Source: Bacteroidaceae bacterium (GTDB lineage Bacteria; Bacteroidota; Bacteroidia; Bacteroidales; Bacteroidaceae). From it: 64,000 nucleotides of DNA. The stretch lies in assembly GCA_017461605.1 (NCBI GenBank), contig JAFTXN010000006.1, positions 124,001 to 188,000 on the forward strand. The letters run 5' to 3'. A model generated the notes under the pieces. That model had not been told where the DNA came from. It ran no database searches and saw nothing but the letters and a program-made list of their open reading frames with translations. Made by a program: the position numbers and the translations under genes. Below, in pieces: positions 26,695 through 35,219 of this stretch. Numbering within the stretch: position 1 is the first letter of the stretch; each line of letters begins with the position of its first letter.

Positions 26695-26733
26695 AGTTTT
26701 ATACTTATTGAATGTGTTTATCCACTTTGGCGA

Positions 26734-26741
26734 CAAAGATA
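26734..26741 (-). promoter_or_regulatory. -7 promoter element of relA/spoT
   Basis: Minus strand TATCTTTG, a full match to TAnnTTTG, 39 bases before the start codon. No good -33 element seen. Confidence 0.45.
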
Positions 26742-26796
26742 GCGAAACGCGAGCGGAAAGTCAGGAAATGGGCCAACGAATTTACTTTATACAAAA

Positions 26797-26834
26797 AGAA
26801 ATCCGAAACATCTTGAAAGACATTTCGGATTTCT
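26797..26834 (-). terminator. Terminator downstream of tRNA-Asp
   Basis: A perfect 12-bp inverted repeat (26797-26808 with 26823-26834) followed on the minus strand by a run of T. It is 3 bases past the tRNA 3' end. Confidence 0.85.
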
Positions 26835-26837
26835 TTG

Positions 26838-26911
26838 CGGTATGGACGGGACTCGAACCCGCGACCCCCTGCGTGACAGGCAGGTATTCTAACCAGCTGA
26901 ACTACCACACC
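26838..26911 (-). tRNA. tRNA-Asp (GTC)
   Basis: A 74-base tRNA on the minus strand. The acceptor GGTGTGG pairs with CCATACC, with discriminator G as expected for Asp. The anticodon stem CCTGC/GCAGG encloses the loop CTGTCAC with anticodon GTC. The T-arm has the normal GGTTCGAGTCC. CCA is not encoded. Confidence 0.95.
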
Positions 26912-27002
26912 AACTCTTTGGTTGCAACGGTTATTTTTCCCGATTGCGAGTGCAAAAGTATGAGTTTATTTTCAAACATGCAAGAGCAAACAAGAGAAAT
27001 GT

Positions 27003-27545
27003 TTATATTTTTTTCAAATAAACGCTCACGGGATATGCCACAGCCCCCACTCTTACCCAGTCGGGCAACACCGCAACTTCCTGATAGCCTGCATGAAGGA
27101 ATAGATTCCGACAAGCATCACTGTTCACTTGCGCCACATGAGCATAGAGCATCCGGATGCGCAACATTTCTGCCGTATAACGCTCCAAAAGTTGCAATGC
27201 ACGGGCCGCATATCCTTGTCCGCGCTCAGAAGCCAACAACACCACCCCCACTTCTGCCCGAGCATGGCGCGGCTCATAGGATGTGATGTCTATCAGTCCC
27301 AAAGCCTTTTGGTCCGTTTTACGCATAATCAGCAAACGCAATTGCCTCTGCTCATAAAAATCAGCCGGCTGCGCCGCGATGTATTGTTTCAATGCATAAC
27401 GCGAATAAGGCACATCCACACATCCTTTCAGCCACAGCGATGTGTCGTTCTCAATGGTATAGAGCAGTTCCAAGTCCTCCGGTTCGAGCGCTCGCAACTT
27501 CACCACCTCATCTTCCAGATATGAAACATCGGTCAACATCTTCAT
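27003..27545 (-). CDS. GNAT-family N-acetyltransferase
   Basis: A 180-residue RimJ/RimL-like acetyltransferase expected to move an acetyl group from acetyl-CoA to an amine. Recognisable parts are VKLRALEPEDLELLY at the N-terminus, the GLIDITSYEPRHARAEVGV strand pair, the acetyl-CoA pyrophosphate loop ERGQGYAARAL (about residue 106) and the C-terminal NLFLHAGYQEV. Its ATG overlaps the TGA of the upstream glycosyltransferase (ATGA), so the genes are translationally coupled. The substrate may be a sugar or a protein terminus; not known. Confidence 0.88.
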   Translation of the reverse strand: MKMLTDVSYLEDEVVKLRALEPEDLELLYTIENDTSLWLKGCVDVPYSRYALKQYIAAQPADFYEQRQLRLLIMRKTDQKALGLIDITSYEPRHARAEVGVVLLASERGQGYAARALQLLERYTAEMLRIRMLYAHVAQVNSDACRNLFLHAGYQEVAVLPDWVRVGAVAYPVSVYLKKI

Positions 27546-28783
27546 TTACTTCGCTTTGCTTCGTAACGTTCGATGGTGCCGTCCTTGTGTTCAAACGCTT
27601 GGTCCTTAGTTATGATTACATCGGTGGCCATGTCGTAGGTTCCCAAGGTGTGTTTTCCCGCATCTTTTTGCAGAATATCCAACACACGATGCGTCGGGAA
27701 TGCTGCAAGATCGTACACCACGCAATGGTATTTTGCCACATCATTCTCCACAGACAGGTGCCCCTCCGGCAGGGTAGATGCATCACCTTCCACAAAGTCC
27801 ATCTTAAGCACCCATGCGTGTACCAACTCCTGCACTTTGCTGATGCTCTGCGCGCTACCGATGAACAGATAGCGTTTCTCGGCCATACGGCGATTGACCG
27901 ATAGGATTTTTCTGAAATCCTTGCACCACTGCCCAATGAGCGAAAGCAGTCCTTTCACCACGATGGCCAAACGAATGGGAAGCGAGACAAGCGGACTGAA
28001 ACGGTGAAAATGCTTATTGAAGAAGATTAGCATGGCATCATAGAACACATGCACATATCTGAAAGAACTGCGATGCGTACTCTCGCCCTTATAGTGAATA
28101 ATGGGAGTCGGCAGATAATAGTTGTGCAACCCGGCGAGAAGCAGTCTGTACGAAAGGTCTATATCTTCGCCATACATGAAAAAATCTTCGTCGAAGCTGC
28201 CATACTCTTCCAGGCACGACCGACGCACCATGAAGTAGGCTCCCGAAAGTATCTCAACCTGCTCGGCCTTGTTTTCGTCCAGGTAACGCATATAGTATTT
28301 TCCGAACTTACGCGAACGCGGAAACAATGAGCAAAGACCACTCATCTTGCAAAAAGCCGTCCAGGGAGTGGGCAGGCCACGGCGCGACTCAAAGGCAAAA
28401 CGCCCGTCAGCACCGAGCATCTTCACACCCAGTCCGCCCATGTCGGGATGAGCATCGGCAAATTGTAAACTGTCCTTTAGGGTGTTTTCCGTAATCAACG
28501 TGTCAGGATTCAGAAACAGCACATATTCACCGCAGGCCCGTGCCACAGCTTGATTGTTGGCACAACCAAAGCCCACATTGCGCGCATTCTGAATGAAGTG
28601 TACGTGCGGAAAATCCGATTGCGGAAAACGTGAACGCAGGTGCGGAATGGTGCTATCTTCCGAAGCATTGTCAACCACAAACACTTCGGTTGCAATTCCC
28701 TCCGCAGCTCTCAGCACAGAGCGAAGACATTGCTCCACAAAATGCTTCACGTTATAACTTACAATAATTACCGAGAGTTTCAT
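27542..28783 (-). CDS. Family 2 glycosyltransferase with C-terminal extension
   Basis: A 413-residue GT-A fold enzyme like dTDP-rhamnosyl transferases (WbbL/RfbF type). It has SVIIVSYNVKHFVEQCL, VVDNASEDS (about residue 37), NVGFGCANNQAV, the DxD-equivalent FLNPDTL (about 91) and EDFFMYGEDIDLSYR (about 195). After a hydrophobic segment near residue 270 comes an unusual tail of about 110 residues with YLFIGSAQSISKVQELV, which resembles a small nucleotide-binding fold. The ATG overlaps the previous stop by one base. It likely adds a sugar to a surface polysaccharide. Confidence 0.88.
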   Translation of the reverse strand: MKLSVIIVSYNVKHFVEQCLRSVLRAAEGIATEVFVVDNASEDSTIPHLRSRFPQSDFPHVHFIQNARNVGFGCANNQAVARACGEYVLFLNPDTLITENTLKDSLQFADAHPDMGGLGVKMLGADGRFAFESRRGLPTPWTAFCKMSGLCSLFPRSRKFGKYYMRYLDENKAEQVEILSGAYFMVRRSCLEEYGSFDEDFFMYGEDIDLSYRLLLAGLHNYYLPTPIIHYKGESTHRSSFRYVHVFYDAMLIFFNKHFHRFSPLVSLPIRLAIVVKGLLSLIGQWCKDFRKILSVNRRMAEKRYLFIGSAQSISKVQELVHAWVLKMDFVEGDASTLPEGHLSVENDVAKYHCVVYDLAAFPTHRVLDILQKDAGKHTLGTYDMATDVIITKDQAFEHKDGTIERYEAKRSK

Positions 28784-29244
28784 CACGCCTGATTTTTCGG
28801 TTCTTGCGATTGGGGAGCACGCATGGACTCAAACGTTGCCTGCGAGGGCCAACAGAAGAGAGAGGCCACGATCGTGATAAGGAAACAATAGAAGAACGTG
28901 CTACTGAAATCTGCCAAATAGTACACCAACAAGTTATACCAAATGGCAATGGCTACAAGCAGCGTCCGCACCAGGCAAAGAGTGGAATAAGTACGCAATG
29001 CCGATACCTCCTCCTGCCTCTGCACCGATTGCTTAACACTGCTGAAAGCCATCAGGCGCATCGAAACATAACTGCCAAGCAGCGTCAGCACAACGGCCAC
29101 AACCTGCAAGGCGTATGCCTGTTCAACATCCGGCTGGAAATACAATGTGGGCAGTTCTCCGCTTTCGAAAGCCAAGAACAGCAACGCCGTGATAAGCCAC
29201 ACAAAGAGATGCGTCCAACGCGGTATTTTTAGAGCTGTTTTCAT
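28783..29244 (-). CDS. Small integral membrane protein, 153 aa
   Basis: Four hydrophobic segments are visible (about residues 13-30, 45-65, 88-108 and 110-132), with a basic N-terminus (MKTALKIPRWTH) and a polar tail. I do not recognise the family. First gene of the operon with the glycosyltransferase and acetyltransferase, with overlapping stop/start junctions. Directly upstream are tandem repeated promoters (29266-29609). A role in exporting or modifying a surface glycan is inference. Confidence 0.72.
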   Translation of the reverse strand: MKTALKIPRWTHLFVWLITALLFLAFESGELPTLYFQPDVEQAYALQVVAVVLTLLGSYVSMRLMAFSSVKQSVQRQEEVSALRTYSTLCLVRTLLVAIAIWYNLLVYYLADFSSTFFYCFLITIVASLFCWPSQATFESMRAPQSQEPKNQA

Positions 29245-29265
29245 ACCTTTATAGATAAACGCCGA

Positions 29266-29551
29266 CAAAGTTAGTGCAAGGTGAGCGAAGTGCCAAATTT
29301 ATTTGAGCACTTCCGAGCCGCCGCCTAACTTGAACCGAACAAAGTGAGGAAAAAGTTAGTGCAAGGCGAGCGGAGGACAAAAGGAAAACTTATTTTTCTT
29401 TTTCATCCCGAGCCGCAGCCTAACTTGGGCGAAGTCAAAATTAGTGCAAGGCGAGCGAAGTGCCAAATTTATTTGAGCACTTCCGAGCCGCCGCCTAACT
29501 TGAACCGAACAAAGTAAGGAAAAAGTTAGTGCAAGGCGAGCGGAGGACAAA
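29266..29551 (-). promoter_or_regulatory. Four tandem promoters in an 85-bp repeat
   Basis: Four promoter cores occur on the minus strand at an 85-bp period: TAACTTTG (29266-29273), TAACTTTT (29351-29358), TAATTTTG (29436-29443) and TAACTTTT (29521-29528). Their TTTG -33 elements lie at 29294-29297, 29378-29381, 29464-29467 and 29548-29551, with spacers of 20, 19, 20 and 19 bases. The spacers share CGCTCGCCTTGCAC (one base changed in the first). The first core lies 22 bases before the start of the membrane-protein gene. Confidence 0.85.
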
Positions 29552-29609
29552 AGGAAAACTTGTTTTTCTTTTTCATCCCGAGCCGCAGCCTGACTTGGGC
29601 GAACCATCT
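29266..29609. repeat. Tandem repeat, four units of ~85 bp (ABAB, 170-bp period)
   Basis: Each unit carries the blocks AGGCGGCGGCTCGG (or AGGCTGCGGCTCGG) and CGCTCGCCTTGCACTAA on the minus strand. Units 1 and 3 are nearly identical, as are units 2 and 4, so the array is a duplicated 170-bp pair. The same blocks form the 86-bp repeat at 52261-52452 in the opposite orientation. The remaining 29610-29790 spacer holds nothing I can identify. Confidence 0.9.
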
Positions 29610-29794
29610 TTTTCCTCGGGCGGTAATAGCAGTTTCGCGCGTCGGAAATTTCATTTCGCGGCTTGAGAGTCTTCTTCCGCGCACCAAGAAACTTATCACC
29701 GGCTTGGTTTTTCTTTTTTGTACGCTTGTGATAACAAAGAATCCCTCACCCACTCCGCTTCGTTGGCACAACGAATCTCTGCCTGCTGAGGGCA

Positions 29795-29866
29795 AAAAAC
29801 GGGAACGCCTTGCAGAAAATTCTACAAGGCGTTCCCGTTTTTCTACAAGCACTGCAGATTTTGCTA
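29795..29866. repeat. Intergenic palindrome, copy B (rearranged)
   Basis: An 18-bp perfect stem (29795-29812 with 29825-29842, loop 12) is followed by CTACAAGCACTGCAGATTTT. The second half aligns with the reverse complement of copy C at 43240-43296 (shared CAAGGCGTTC, then CAAGCACTGCAGA). It may also end transcription. Confidence 0.75.
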
Positions 29867-29935
29867 CTCCCTATGGCGATATTGGGGCACTCCGAATGCA
29901 GCAAAACGGCATAGGATTGTTCACAGTCGAAATGC

Positions 29936-30400
29936 TCAAAACTTGCGGAACACCAGCCGGTTGTAATCCGAACAAAGGATGAGCTGTTTGCCGGTGAGTT
30001 TCTCCACGGCATAAGATGCACGGTTCGAACGGATATAAAGTGGTTCGAACACTGTAGTTGCAGGATCAGTGATCAGACTATCGCGATTGTCATAATGAAC
30101 ATACATTTCGGTCACGTCCAAGCGTCCCCCTTCGTGTCGGAAACGGGCAGCCGTATCAAACGTATAGCCATTGAGCGGCTGATGTTGGGAGTGAATCACG
30201 AGCAGGTCTAACTGAAAATTCCAATAGATGCCTTCTCCCTTTGTTGACTTTGCTTCCGCCCATCCACTCTCCGATGTAGCCGATTTCTCACTAACCTCCA
30301 TGAGTTGCCACATACCATCGAGCGCACCATTTACGGGCGTCTTCTCGCACGCTGTCATTGCGAGCACGGCCACAAAGGCCATCAAAAATATCTTTTTCAT
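29936..30400 (-). CDS. Lipoprotein, lipocalin-like, 154 aa
   Basis: The lipobox is clear (FVAVLAMTAC, Cys at about residue 18). The mature part begins with GALDGMWQLMEV, the GxW-type opening of lipocalin-like Bacteroidales lipoproteins, followed by alternating beta strands such as IYWNFQLDLLVIHS and a final KLTGKQLILCSDYNRLVFRKF-type strand pair. It starts 15 bases after the Wzi-like gene, so co-transcription is likely. Function unknown. Confidence 0.78.
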   Translation of the reverse strand: MKKIFLMAFVAVLAMTACEKTPVNGALDGMWQLMEVSEKSATSESGWAEAKSTKGEGIYWNFQLDLLVIHSQHQPLNGYTFDTAARFRHEGGRLDVTEMYVHYDNRDSLITDPATTVFEPLYIRSNRASYAVEKLTGKQLILCSDYNRLVFRKF

Positions 30401-30415
30401 AATCTGTGCTATCGA

Positions 30416-31930
30416 TTAACGGGTAAGAAATCCGGTCTTACTGATGGTCAGTTGGAAACCTGTGTTGTTGCCAATCTGAGTGCTTCGGTCGAGTGCAAAA
30501 GCAGCCTTCACGCTCCAGCCCTTCAAGTCGACGCGCCCCACACGAGGCAAGGCGTAGCTCACTTCAGCCAGGAAGCTGTTGGTATACTTCACATCATCAA
30601 ACGGAACGGCATAGCGTCCCCAACCTGACATGTAGCTGTAGAGCAACCGGTAGTGCAGTCCCGGCAACGGATCGCCTGACAGACCGAAGTGGTGCGCGAT
30701 GAAACGGTTTCCGGTGAAGGTGAGATTGTGTCCGGCATTGTAGAGCGGAGAGGTGAAAAGCGGGTTACCAAATGCTTGTCCCCAATGCTGCCATCCCTGG
30801 TAGAGGTTGTGATTGTAATAATTGTCGATGGCACTGATTTGATCGGGGATGGCTTCTGTGTGATCGTGATACACCGGACCGGACTGGTGCTTGGTGTGCA
30901 AATACTCATAGACTACGGACGAAACAAAGCGATTCTTCGGCAACTGCACTTCAGCTCCGATGAGTCCGTCTCTCCAGCCGTATTCCCAAAACATTTGGCT
31001 GTGGTCCTCAAAATAGTGGTCATAATAAGCACGAACGCTCCAATCTTTTCCTACATACTTCAAGCTGAGCAACCAAGAGCCTAAGGTGTTACCGGCAGCG
31101 TTGGCATAGTCGCCATCTGTGGCATCACTGCCCGTCCCAAGTGTAGCATCGACGAAGTCTCCTAAACCCGTACCCATCTGCAACGGCTCTGTCAGAACGC
31201 CGGTGCGACCGACGGCATTGTAGATGGTTCCGCCAAACATGCAAGCCATCTCCAAGCCCCCCTCGAACACCAAGGGGAATTTCTCTTCATTACCGATGCG
31301 CAAATATCCGGCTTTGCTATGAAAGAGTGCTTTCTTGGCATAATGCGCCCCGGCGGATACATAATCCTCCTGCCAACGTCCGTCTGTCATCCAGCCGTAA
31401 CCGATATGGCCTTTCAGGCCTACCCAATTGCTGCGACCTGTCAAAGAAATGTATTCCGGGAGTTCGAAGCGCACCATCGGCACGGGGCGTGCATTGATAC
31501 CCAATGTCTGACTGCCGGAGCTGAGTTCAGGGTTCTTCAGTTCTGCAGAGCGTTCCTTGCTTCCCACAGACAAGCGTACCTTCTTGTATTCAAAATCAGC
31601 ATAAGCCTGTTGCACGATAAAACTGCTTGTGAAGTTGTAAGCTGCCGCCAAATCGAGTCCGTAGCCGATGCGCCAATGACGAGCAGAGTCTACTTCTGTG
31701 GAACGAAACAAGCCGGCACGAATATAACCATTGTCACCGGTAACACTCGACAGCCCATATTTGTTGGCATTCAGCCACAAGGGCGATTGGTCGGAAGATG
31801 CGGTCAGCTGCACCTCAGCATCGTAGGAAATCCCCTTCCCCACTCCCTTGAAAACACTTTGTGCTCCGGCTGTCATCCCCACAAGGAGGCCGGACATGAG
31901 GAGCATCTTCATTCTTAGCGATATGTTCAT
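30416..31930 (-). CDS. Wzi-like outer membrane protein (capsule assembly family)
   Basis: A 504-residue outer membrane protein. After the signal peptide (MKMLLMSGLLVGMTAGA) comes a long run of amphipathic strands typical of a large beta-barrel, with short polar loops such as GLKGHIGYGWMTDGRWQ and GNRFIAHHFGLSGDP, and a C-terminal aromatic-rich strand. This matches the Bacteroidetes members of the Wzi capsule-assembly family. It is expected to bind or help place surface polysaccharide. A following lipoprotein is likely in the same transcript. Confidence 0.82.
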   Translation of the reverse strand: MNISLRMKMLLMSGLLVGMTAGAQSVFKGVGKGISYDAEVQLTASSDQSPLWLNANKYGLSSVTGDNGYIRAGLFRSTEVDSARHWRIGYGLDLAAAYNFTSSFIVQQAYADFEYKKVRLSVGSKERSAELKNPELSSGSQTLGINARPVPMVRFELPEYISLTGRSNWVGLKGHIGYGWMTDGRWQEDYVSAGAHYAKKALFHSKAGYLRIGNEEKFPLVFEGGLEMACMFGGTIYNAVGRTGVLTEPLQMGTGLGDFVDATLGTGSDATDGDYANAAGNTLGSWLLSLKYVGKDWSVRAYYDHYFEDHSQMFWEYGWRDGLIGAEVQLPKNRFVSSVVYEYLHTKHQSGPVYHDHTEAIPDQISAIDNYYNHNLYQGWQHWGQAFGNPLFTSPLYNAGHNLTFTGNRFIAHHFGLSGDPLPGLHYRLLYSYMSGWGRYAVPFDDVKYTNSFLAEVSYALPRVGRVDLKGWSVKAAFALDRSTQIGNNTGFQLTISKTGFLTR

Positions 31931-31991
31931 AACATTTTGGGATTTGGATTTTATACTCCGTCTTTCTATTTCACAAAACCCTGCAACATAG

Positions 31992-32039
31992 AAAAAAACA
32001 TAGCCGGCATTTCCACATACACATAGGAAACACCGGCTA
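31992..32039 (-). terminator. Terminator of rny
   Basis: TAGCCGG (32001-32007) pairs with CCGGCTA (32033-32039), extended by TTTCC/GGAAA inside. On the minus strand a run of seven T follows. Confidence 0.75.
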
Positions 32040-32052
32040 ATGAATACTGAAC

Positions 32053-33585
32053 TTATTTTGCGTAACTTACCGAGCGGGTCTCACGAATCACCGTAATCTT
32101 CACCTGTCCGGGATAAGTCATTTCGTCTTGAATTTGCTTGGCAATCTTTCCGCTCAAGTCTTCGACCTGCTTATCGTCCACCTTGTCGGCACCAACGATA
32201 ACGCGCAGTTCGCGACCGGCCTGTATAGCATAAGTCTTCGTTACTCCGGGATAGCTCATTGCAATGTTCTCAAGATCATTCAGACGCTTGATGTAAGCTT
32301 CCACAATTTCACGACGCGCGCCGGGACGAGCACCGCTGATGGCATCACATACCTGAACAATGGGAGCCAAGAGCGTGGTCATTTCCATTTCGTCGTGGTG
32401 CGAACCGATGGCATTGCATATTTCAGGCTTCTCCTTGAAGCGCTCAGCCAACTTAGCACCATAGAGAGCATGCGGCAATTCGTTCTCCTCATCGGGCACC
32501 TTACCGATATCGTGCAACAAGCCGGCACGCTTGGCTTTCTTGGGATTGAGTCCCAACTCCGCAGCCATCACCGAACAGAGATTGGCTGTCTCACGAGCGT
32601 GCTGCAAGAGGTTCTGACCATAAGAAGAACGGTATTTCATCTTACCTATGATGCGAACAAGTTCGGGATGCAAGCCATGAATGCCCAAATCGATGGTGGT
32701 ACGCTTACCAGTCTCGATGACTTCTTCTTCCACCTGCTTCTTCACCTTGGCAACCACTTCCTCAATACGCGCAGGGTGAATGCGACCATCGGCAATGAGT
32801 TGGTGAAGTGCCAAGCGGCAGATTTCGCGACGCACAGGGTCGAAAGCTGAGATAACAATGGCCTCCGGAGTGTCATCTACCACAATTTCAACACCTGTGG
32901 CAGCCTCCAATGCACGAATGTTGCGTCCCTCGCGACCGATGATGCGTCCTTTCACCTCATCATTGTCGATATGGAACACGGTAACACTATTTTCGATGGC
33001 GGTTTCGGTAGCCACACGCTGAATGCTCTGTATCACGATGCGCTTGGCCTCCTTGTTGGCAGTCATTTTGGCATCATCCATGATTTCGTTGATGTACGAC
33101 TGAGCATCGCTCTTGGCTTCATCCTTCAGCGATTCCACGAGGCGCTTCTTCGCCTCCTCTGCCGAAAGCCCGCTCAGCTCCTCCAACTTCTCACGCTCTT
33201 GTGCCTGCAGTTTCTCGAGCTCTTCCTCTTTGTGCGTCAGCATTTGCGCTTGATTGTTCAAGCGGTTTTGCGTGTTGTCGAGTTCTGACTTGCGGCGGCC
33301 CAATTCTTCTTGGCGTTGGTTAAGCCCAATCTCTCGCTGCTTCAACTTGTTCTCAACCTGCAAAATCTTCTGGTTGCGCTGCTGCACCTCCTTCTCCAAC
33401 TCTGCTTTCTTGTTGAGGAATTTTTCTTTCACCTCAAGGAGTTTTTTCTCCTTGATTACATTGGCCTCTCTTTCGGCTTCTTCAAGCGTTGCACGATACT
33501 TGTTTTTCAGCACATATCTGAAGAAACAATATCCGCACACAGCTCCAACCACCAAGCCGGCCACGATAAATATCACTACGTCCAT
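32053..33585 (-). CDS. rny: Ribonuclease Y
   Basis: A 510-residue membrane-anchored endoribonuclease that starts mRNA decay. An N-terminal membrane helix ([20 protein letters not shown]) is followed by a long coiled coil (about 25-190), a KH RNA-binding domain (about 200-265, with [18 protein letters not shown]) and an HD phosphohydrolase domain ([13 protein letters not shown], then SHHDEME). Full length for the family. It lies downstream of the zapA genes and a non-coding stretch that probably encodes 6S RNA. Confidence 0.95.
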   Translation of the reverse strand: MDVVIFIVAGLVVGAVCGYCFFRYVLKNKYRATLEEAEREANVIKEKKLLEVKEKFLNKKAELEKEVQQRNQKILQVENKLKQREIGLNQRQEELGRRKSELDNTQNRLNNQAQMLTHKEEELEKLQAQEREKLEELSGLSAEEAKKRLVESLKDEAKSDAQSYINEIMDDAKMTANKEAKRIVIQSIQRVATETAIENSVTVFHIDNDEVKGRIIGREGRNIRALEAATGVEIVVDDTPEAIVISAFDPVRREICRLALHQLIADGRIHPARIEEVVAKVKKQVEEEVIETGKRTTIDLGIHGLHPELVRIIGKMKYRSSYGQNLLQHARETANLCSVMAAELGLNPKKAKRAGLLHDIGKVPDEENELPHALYGAKLAERFKEKPEICNAIGSHHDEMEMTTLLAPIVQVCDAISGARPGARREIVEAYIKRLNDLENIAMSYPGVTKTYAIQAGRELRVIVGADKVDDKQVEDLSGKIAKQIQDEMTYPGQVKITVIRETRSVSYAK

Positions 33586-33611
33586 TTCTTTTTGTTGTTA
33601 TTGTAAATAAA

Positions 33612-33806
33612 AATGCACCACGACCGCTCTTACCTCTTGTTGAGGCTTGGGCAGCAATGGTGCACGTTGTTTCTATTTTCGATTATTGAAAGAATGAAAC
33701 CGCTCATTGTGTTTGCCACTACATGGCTTCACAGTATTTTGTCTACGGTTCGTTCAAGGCTTTTGTAAATCTCACTTCGGATTTTTGGGAAAGGGCCTCA
33801 GCAACT
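33612..33806 (-). ncRNA. Probable 6S RNA (ssrS), between zapA and rny
   Basis: A 223-base non-coding gap in a tight operon. Minus-strand TTGCTGAGGC (33795-33804) can pair with GCCTCAACAA (33637-33646) with one mismatch, closing a ~170-base rod as in 6S RNA. It ends in a terminator-like hairpin, TGCACCA (33658-33664) with TGGTGCA (33614-33620), then a T run. The zapA neighbourhood is a known 6S location in other bacteria. The pairing is alternative to part of the terminator, so the call is moderate; it might be only a long terminator. Confidence 0.5.
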
Positions 33807-33808
33807 TG

Positions 33809-34105
33809 CTATTTACCCAGCACTTCCTCCATTTCCTTTGTGAGTTGTTCCAAAGTTTCCTGATAGGGGCCTTTGTCGTTATCTTCACCGGCTTGCAGCA
33901 CTCCGACCGCCAGTTCAAGCAATGCCATCGACATGTACTTCTCATACGGTTGGTGCAAGTAAGCCTGTTGATACTTGCTCAGTTTGCTATTGATCAGCTT
34001 CGCGGCTTTGCGGAAAATTTCCTCTTGGTCACGCCGCACCGTCACGGGATACATCTGATTCCCGATGAGGAGCTGAATCGTAAACTTATCACTCATTCCT
34101 TCCAT
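33809..34105 (-). CDS. zapA: Cell division protein ZapA
   Basis: A 98-residue ZapA-family protein that bundles FtsZ filaments at the septum. It has the N-terminal beta segment [16 protein letters not shown], then [15 protein letters not shown] and a C-terminal coiled coil ending in EVLGK. The start may be MEG (34105) or MSD (34096). It follows a coiled-coil gene by 12 bases. The assignment rests on the typical N-terminal pattern and length. Confidence 0.85.
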   Translation of the reverse strand: MEGMSDKFTIQLLIGNQMYPVTVRRDQEEIFRKAAKLINSKLSKYQQAYLHQPYEKYMSMALLELAVGVLQAGEDNDKGPYQETLEQLTKEMEEVLGK

Positions 34106-34117
34106 CGCGCTATCTTC

Positions 34118-34411
34118 TTAAACATTCAACAGCGCGATACACTTATCGACATCGCGCACCAGCTTTGACAATCTTGTTTTGGCGTTTTTCAGATCATTAT
34201 CGCCAATTTCTATCATCTTTGCCAGCTTCAGGTTGGCGTAGTCTCGGCGGACAGCTTCTGTTTCCGCCTTCGCCTGTTCCAGTTCCTTTTCTTTTTGATC
34301 CACCAATTCGTAAAGCTCGCGGTTTTCGGCCTCAAGCTCCTTGTATTGCAGAATCATCTGACGGACTCTGGTTTCAAACTTGCGTAACAGTATCTCTTCC
34401 TCCTTGGTCAT
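34118..34411 (-). CDS. Coiled-coil protein upstream of zapA (ZapB-like)
   Basis: 97 residues, almost wholly helical with heptad spacing (LLRKFETRVRQMILQYKELE onward). Such a protein precedes zapA in many Bacteroidales, and its size and coiled coil recall ZapB, the partner of ZapA. The function as a division protein is inferred from context only. Confidence 0.75.
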   Translation of the reverse strand: MTKEEEILLRKFETRVRQMILQYKELEAENRELYELVDQKEKELEQAKAETEAVRRDYANLKLAKMIEIGDNDLKNAKTRLSKLVRDVDKCIALLNV

Positions 34412-34483
34412 TTTCTTTCTAAAAAAGGACTACCCACAATGCCTATTTGCATTTCACAGAAGTGCTTACGGCATCTTGTTTCC

Positions 34484-34516
34484 GCAAAGGTAGATAATAA
34501 AATCCTGTCTTGCAAG
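34484..34516 (-). promoter_or_regulatory. Promoter of the coiled-coil/zapA operon
   Basis: Minus strand TACCTTTG (34485-34492) with CTTG (34513-34516) 20 bases upstream, close to the TTTG-N19/20-TAnnTTTG consensus; 73 bases before the first start codon. Confidence 0.5.
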
Positions 34517-34524
34517 AAAGTTTT

Positions 34525-35166
34525 TTATTTTTTCTCTTCCACATCTGCAGGTTTCGGCTCTTTCTTGGCCAAAGCCACGATGTTATAAACGTACTCGGTC
34601 ATCCACGATGCGCTGTAACCAAGCGTCTGCTGGTACTGGCGAATGACGATGCATGCCTTGCGCACCCCCTCGTCCTTCCATGTGTCTTTGGTCAGCACGT
34701 CGTTGACTGTCTTTTCGGTCATCGCACGCAGAGCTTTCTGCATAAAGCCGGGCACTCTGAACTTCCATTTCATCAAGTTGCCCATCAACATCATCAAGTC
34801 TTGACTAAAGCCCTGAAAACGGAACAAGTAGTTGCGAACATCATTCACGCTTTTGCAATTTTTCTTGATACTGGCATCTATTTCCTTGAAGAAGTCTTCG
34901 CTCAAGCCGTATATCTCCATGAGCATCTTTTGGCACTTTTTCTTTTCACCCAAACCGAGTTTATTGTTCACGGTGGGTACATGCAACGTCTGCTTGAAGA
35001 TGCGCAAATCGGGCAACGCAGCCAAATTACTGATACCCAGATTGGCAGCCATAACCGATTGGTAATAAACGCGTATTAGTGTCATGAAGTCCTCCATTCC
35101 TCCAACACGCCAACCTTGTTCGTTTGCTTTTACTTTTTTCTTAAATATATTAGAGAATATTCCCAT
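34525..35166 (-). CDS. Hypothetical protein, 213 aa
   Basis: A soluble, Lys- and Met-rich helical protein. It begins MGIFSNIFKKKVKANEQGW and ends with a charged tail (KKEPKPADVEEKK). No catalytic motif, signal peptide or membrane segment. I do not recognise the family. It lies 53 bases downstream of the DUF4827 lipoprotein gene in the same direction, so it may share that transcript. Confidence 0.72.
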   Translation of the reverse strand: MGIFSNIFKKKVKANEQGWRVGGMEDFMTLIRVYYQSVMAANLGISNLAALPDLRIFKQTLHVPTVNNKLGLGEKKKCQKMLMEIYGLSEDFFKEIDASIKKNCKSVNDVRNYLFRFQGFSQDLMMLMGNLMKWKFRVPGFMQKALRAMTEKTVNDVLTKDTWKDEGVRKACIVIRQYQQTLGYSASWMTEYVYNIVALAKKEPKPADVEEKK

Positions 35167-35219
35167 GATTATAAATGTATATGTATGCTGTTTTCAAATC
35201 TTTTTACGCCTTCCTCAGA

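Noticed and set aside
29356-29852. Overlapping minus-strand frames of 83 and 108 codons
   Set aside because: They read through the 85-bp promoter repeats and a palindrome, and have no protein-like features.
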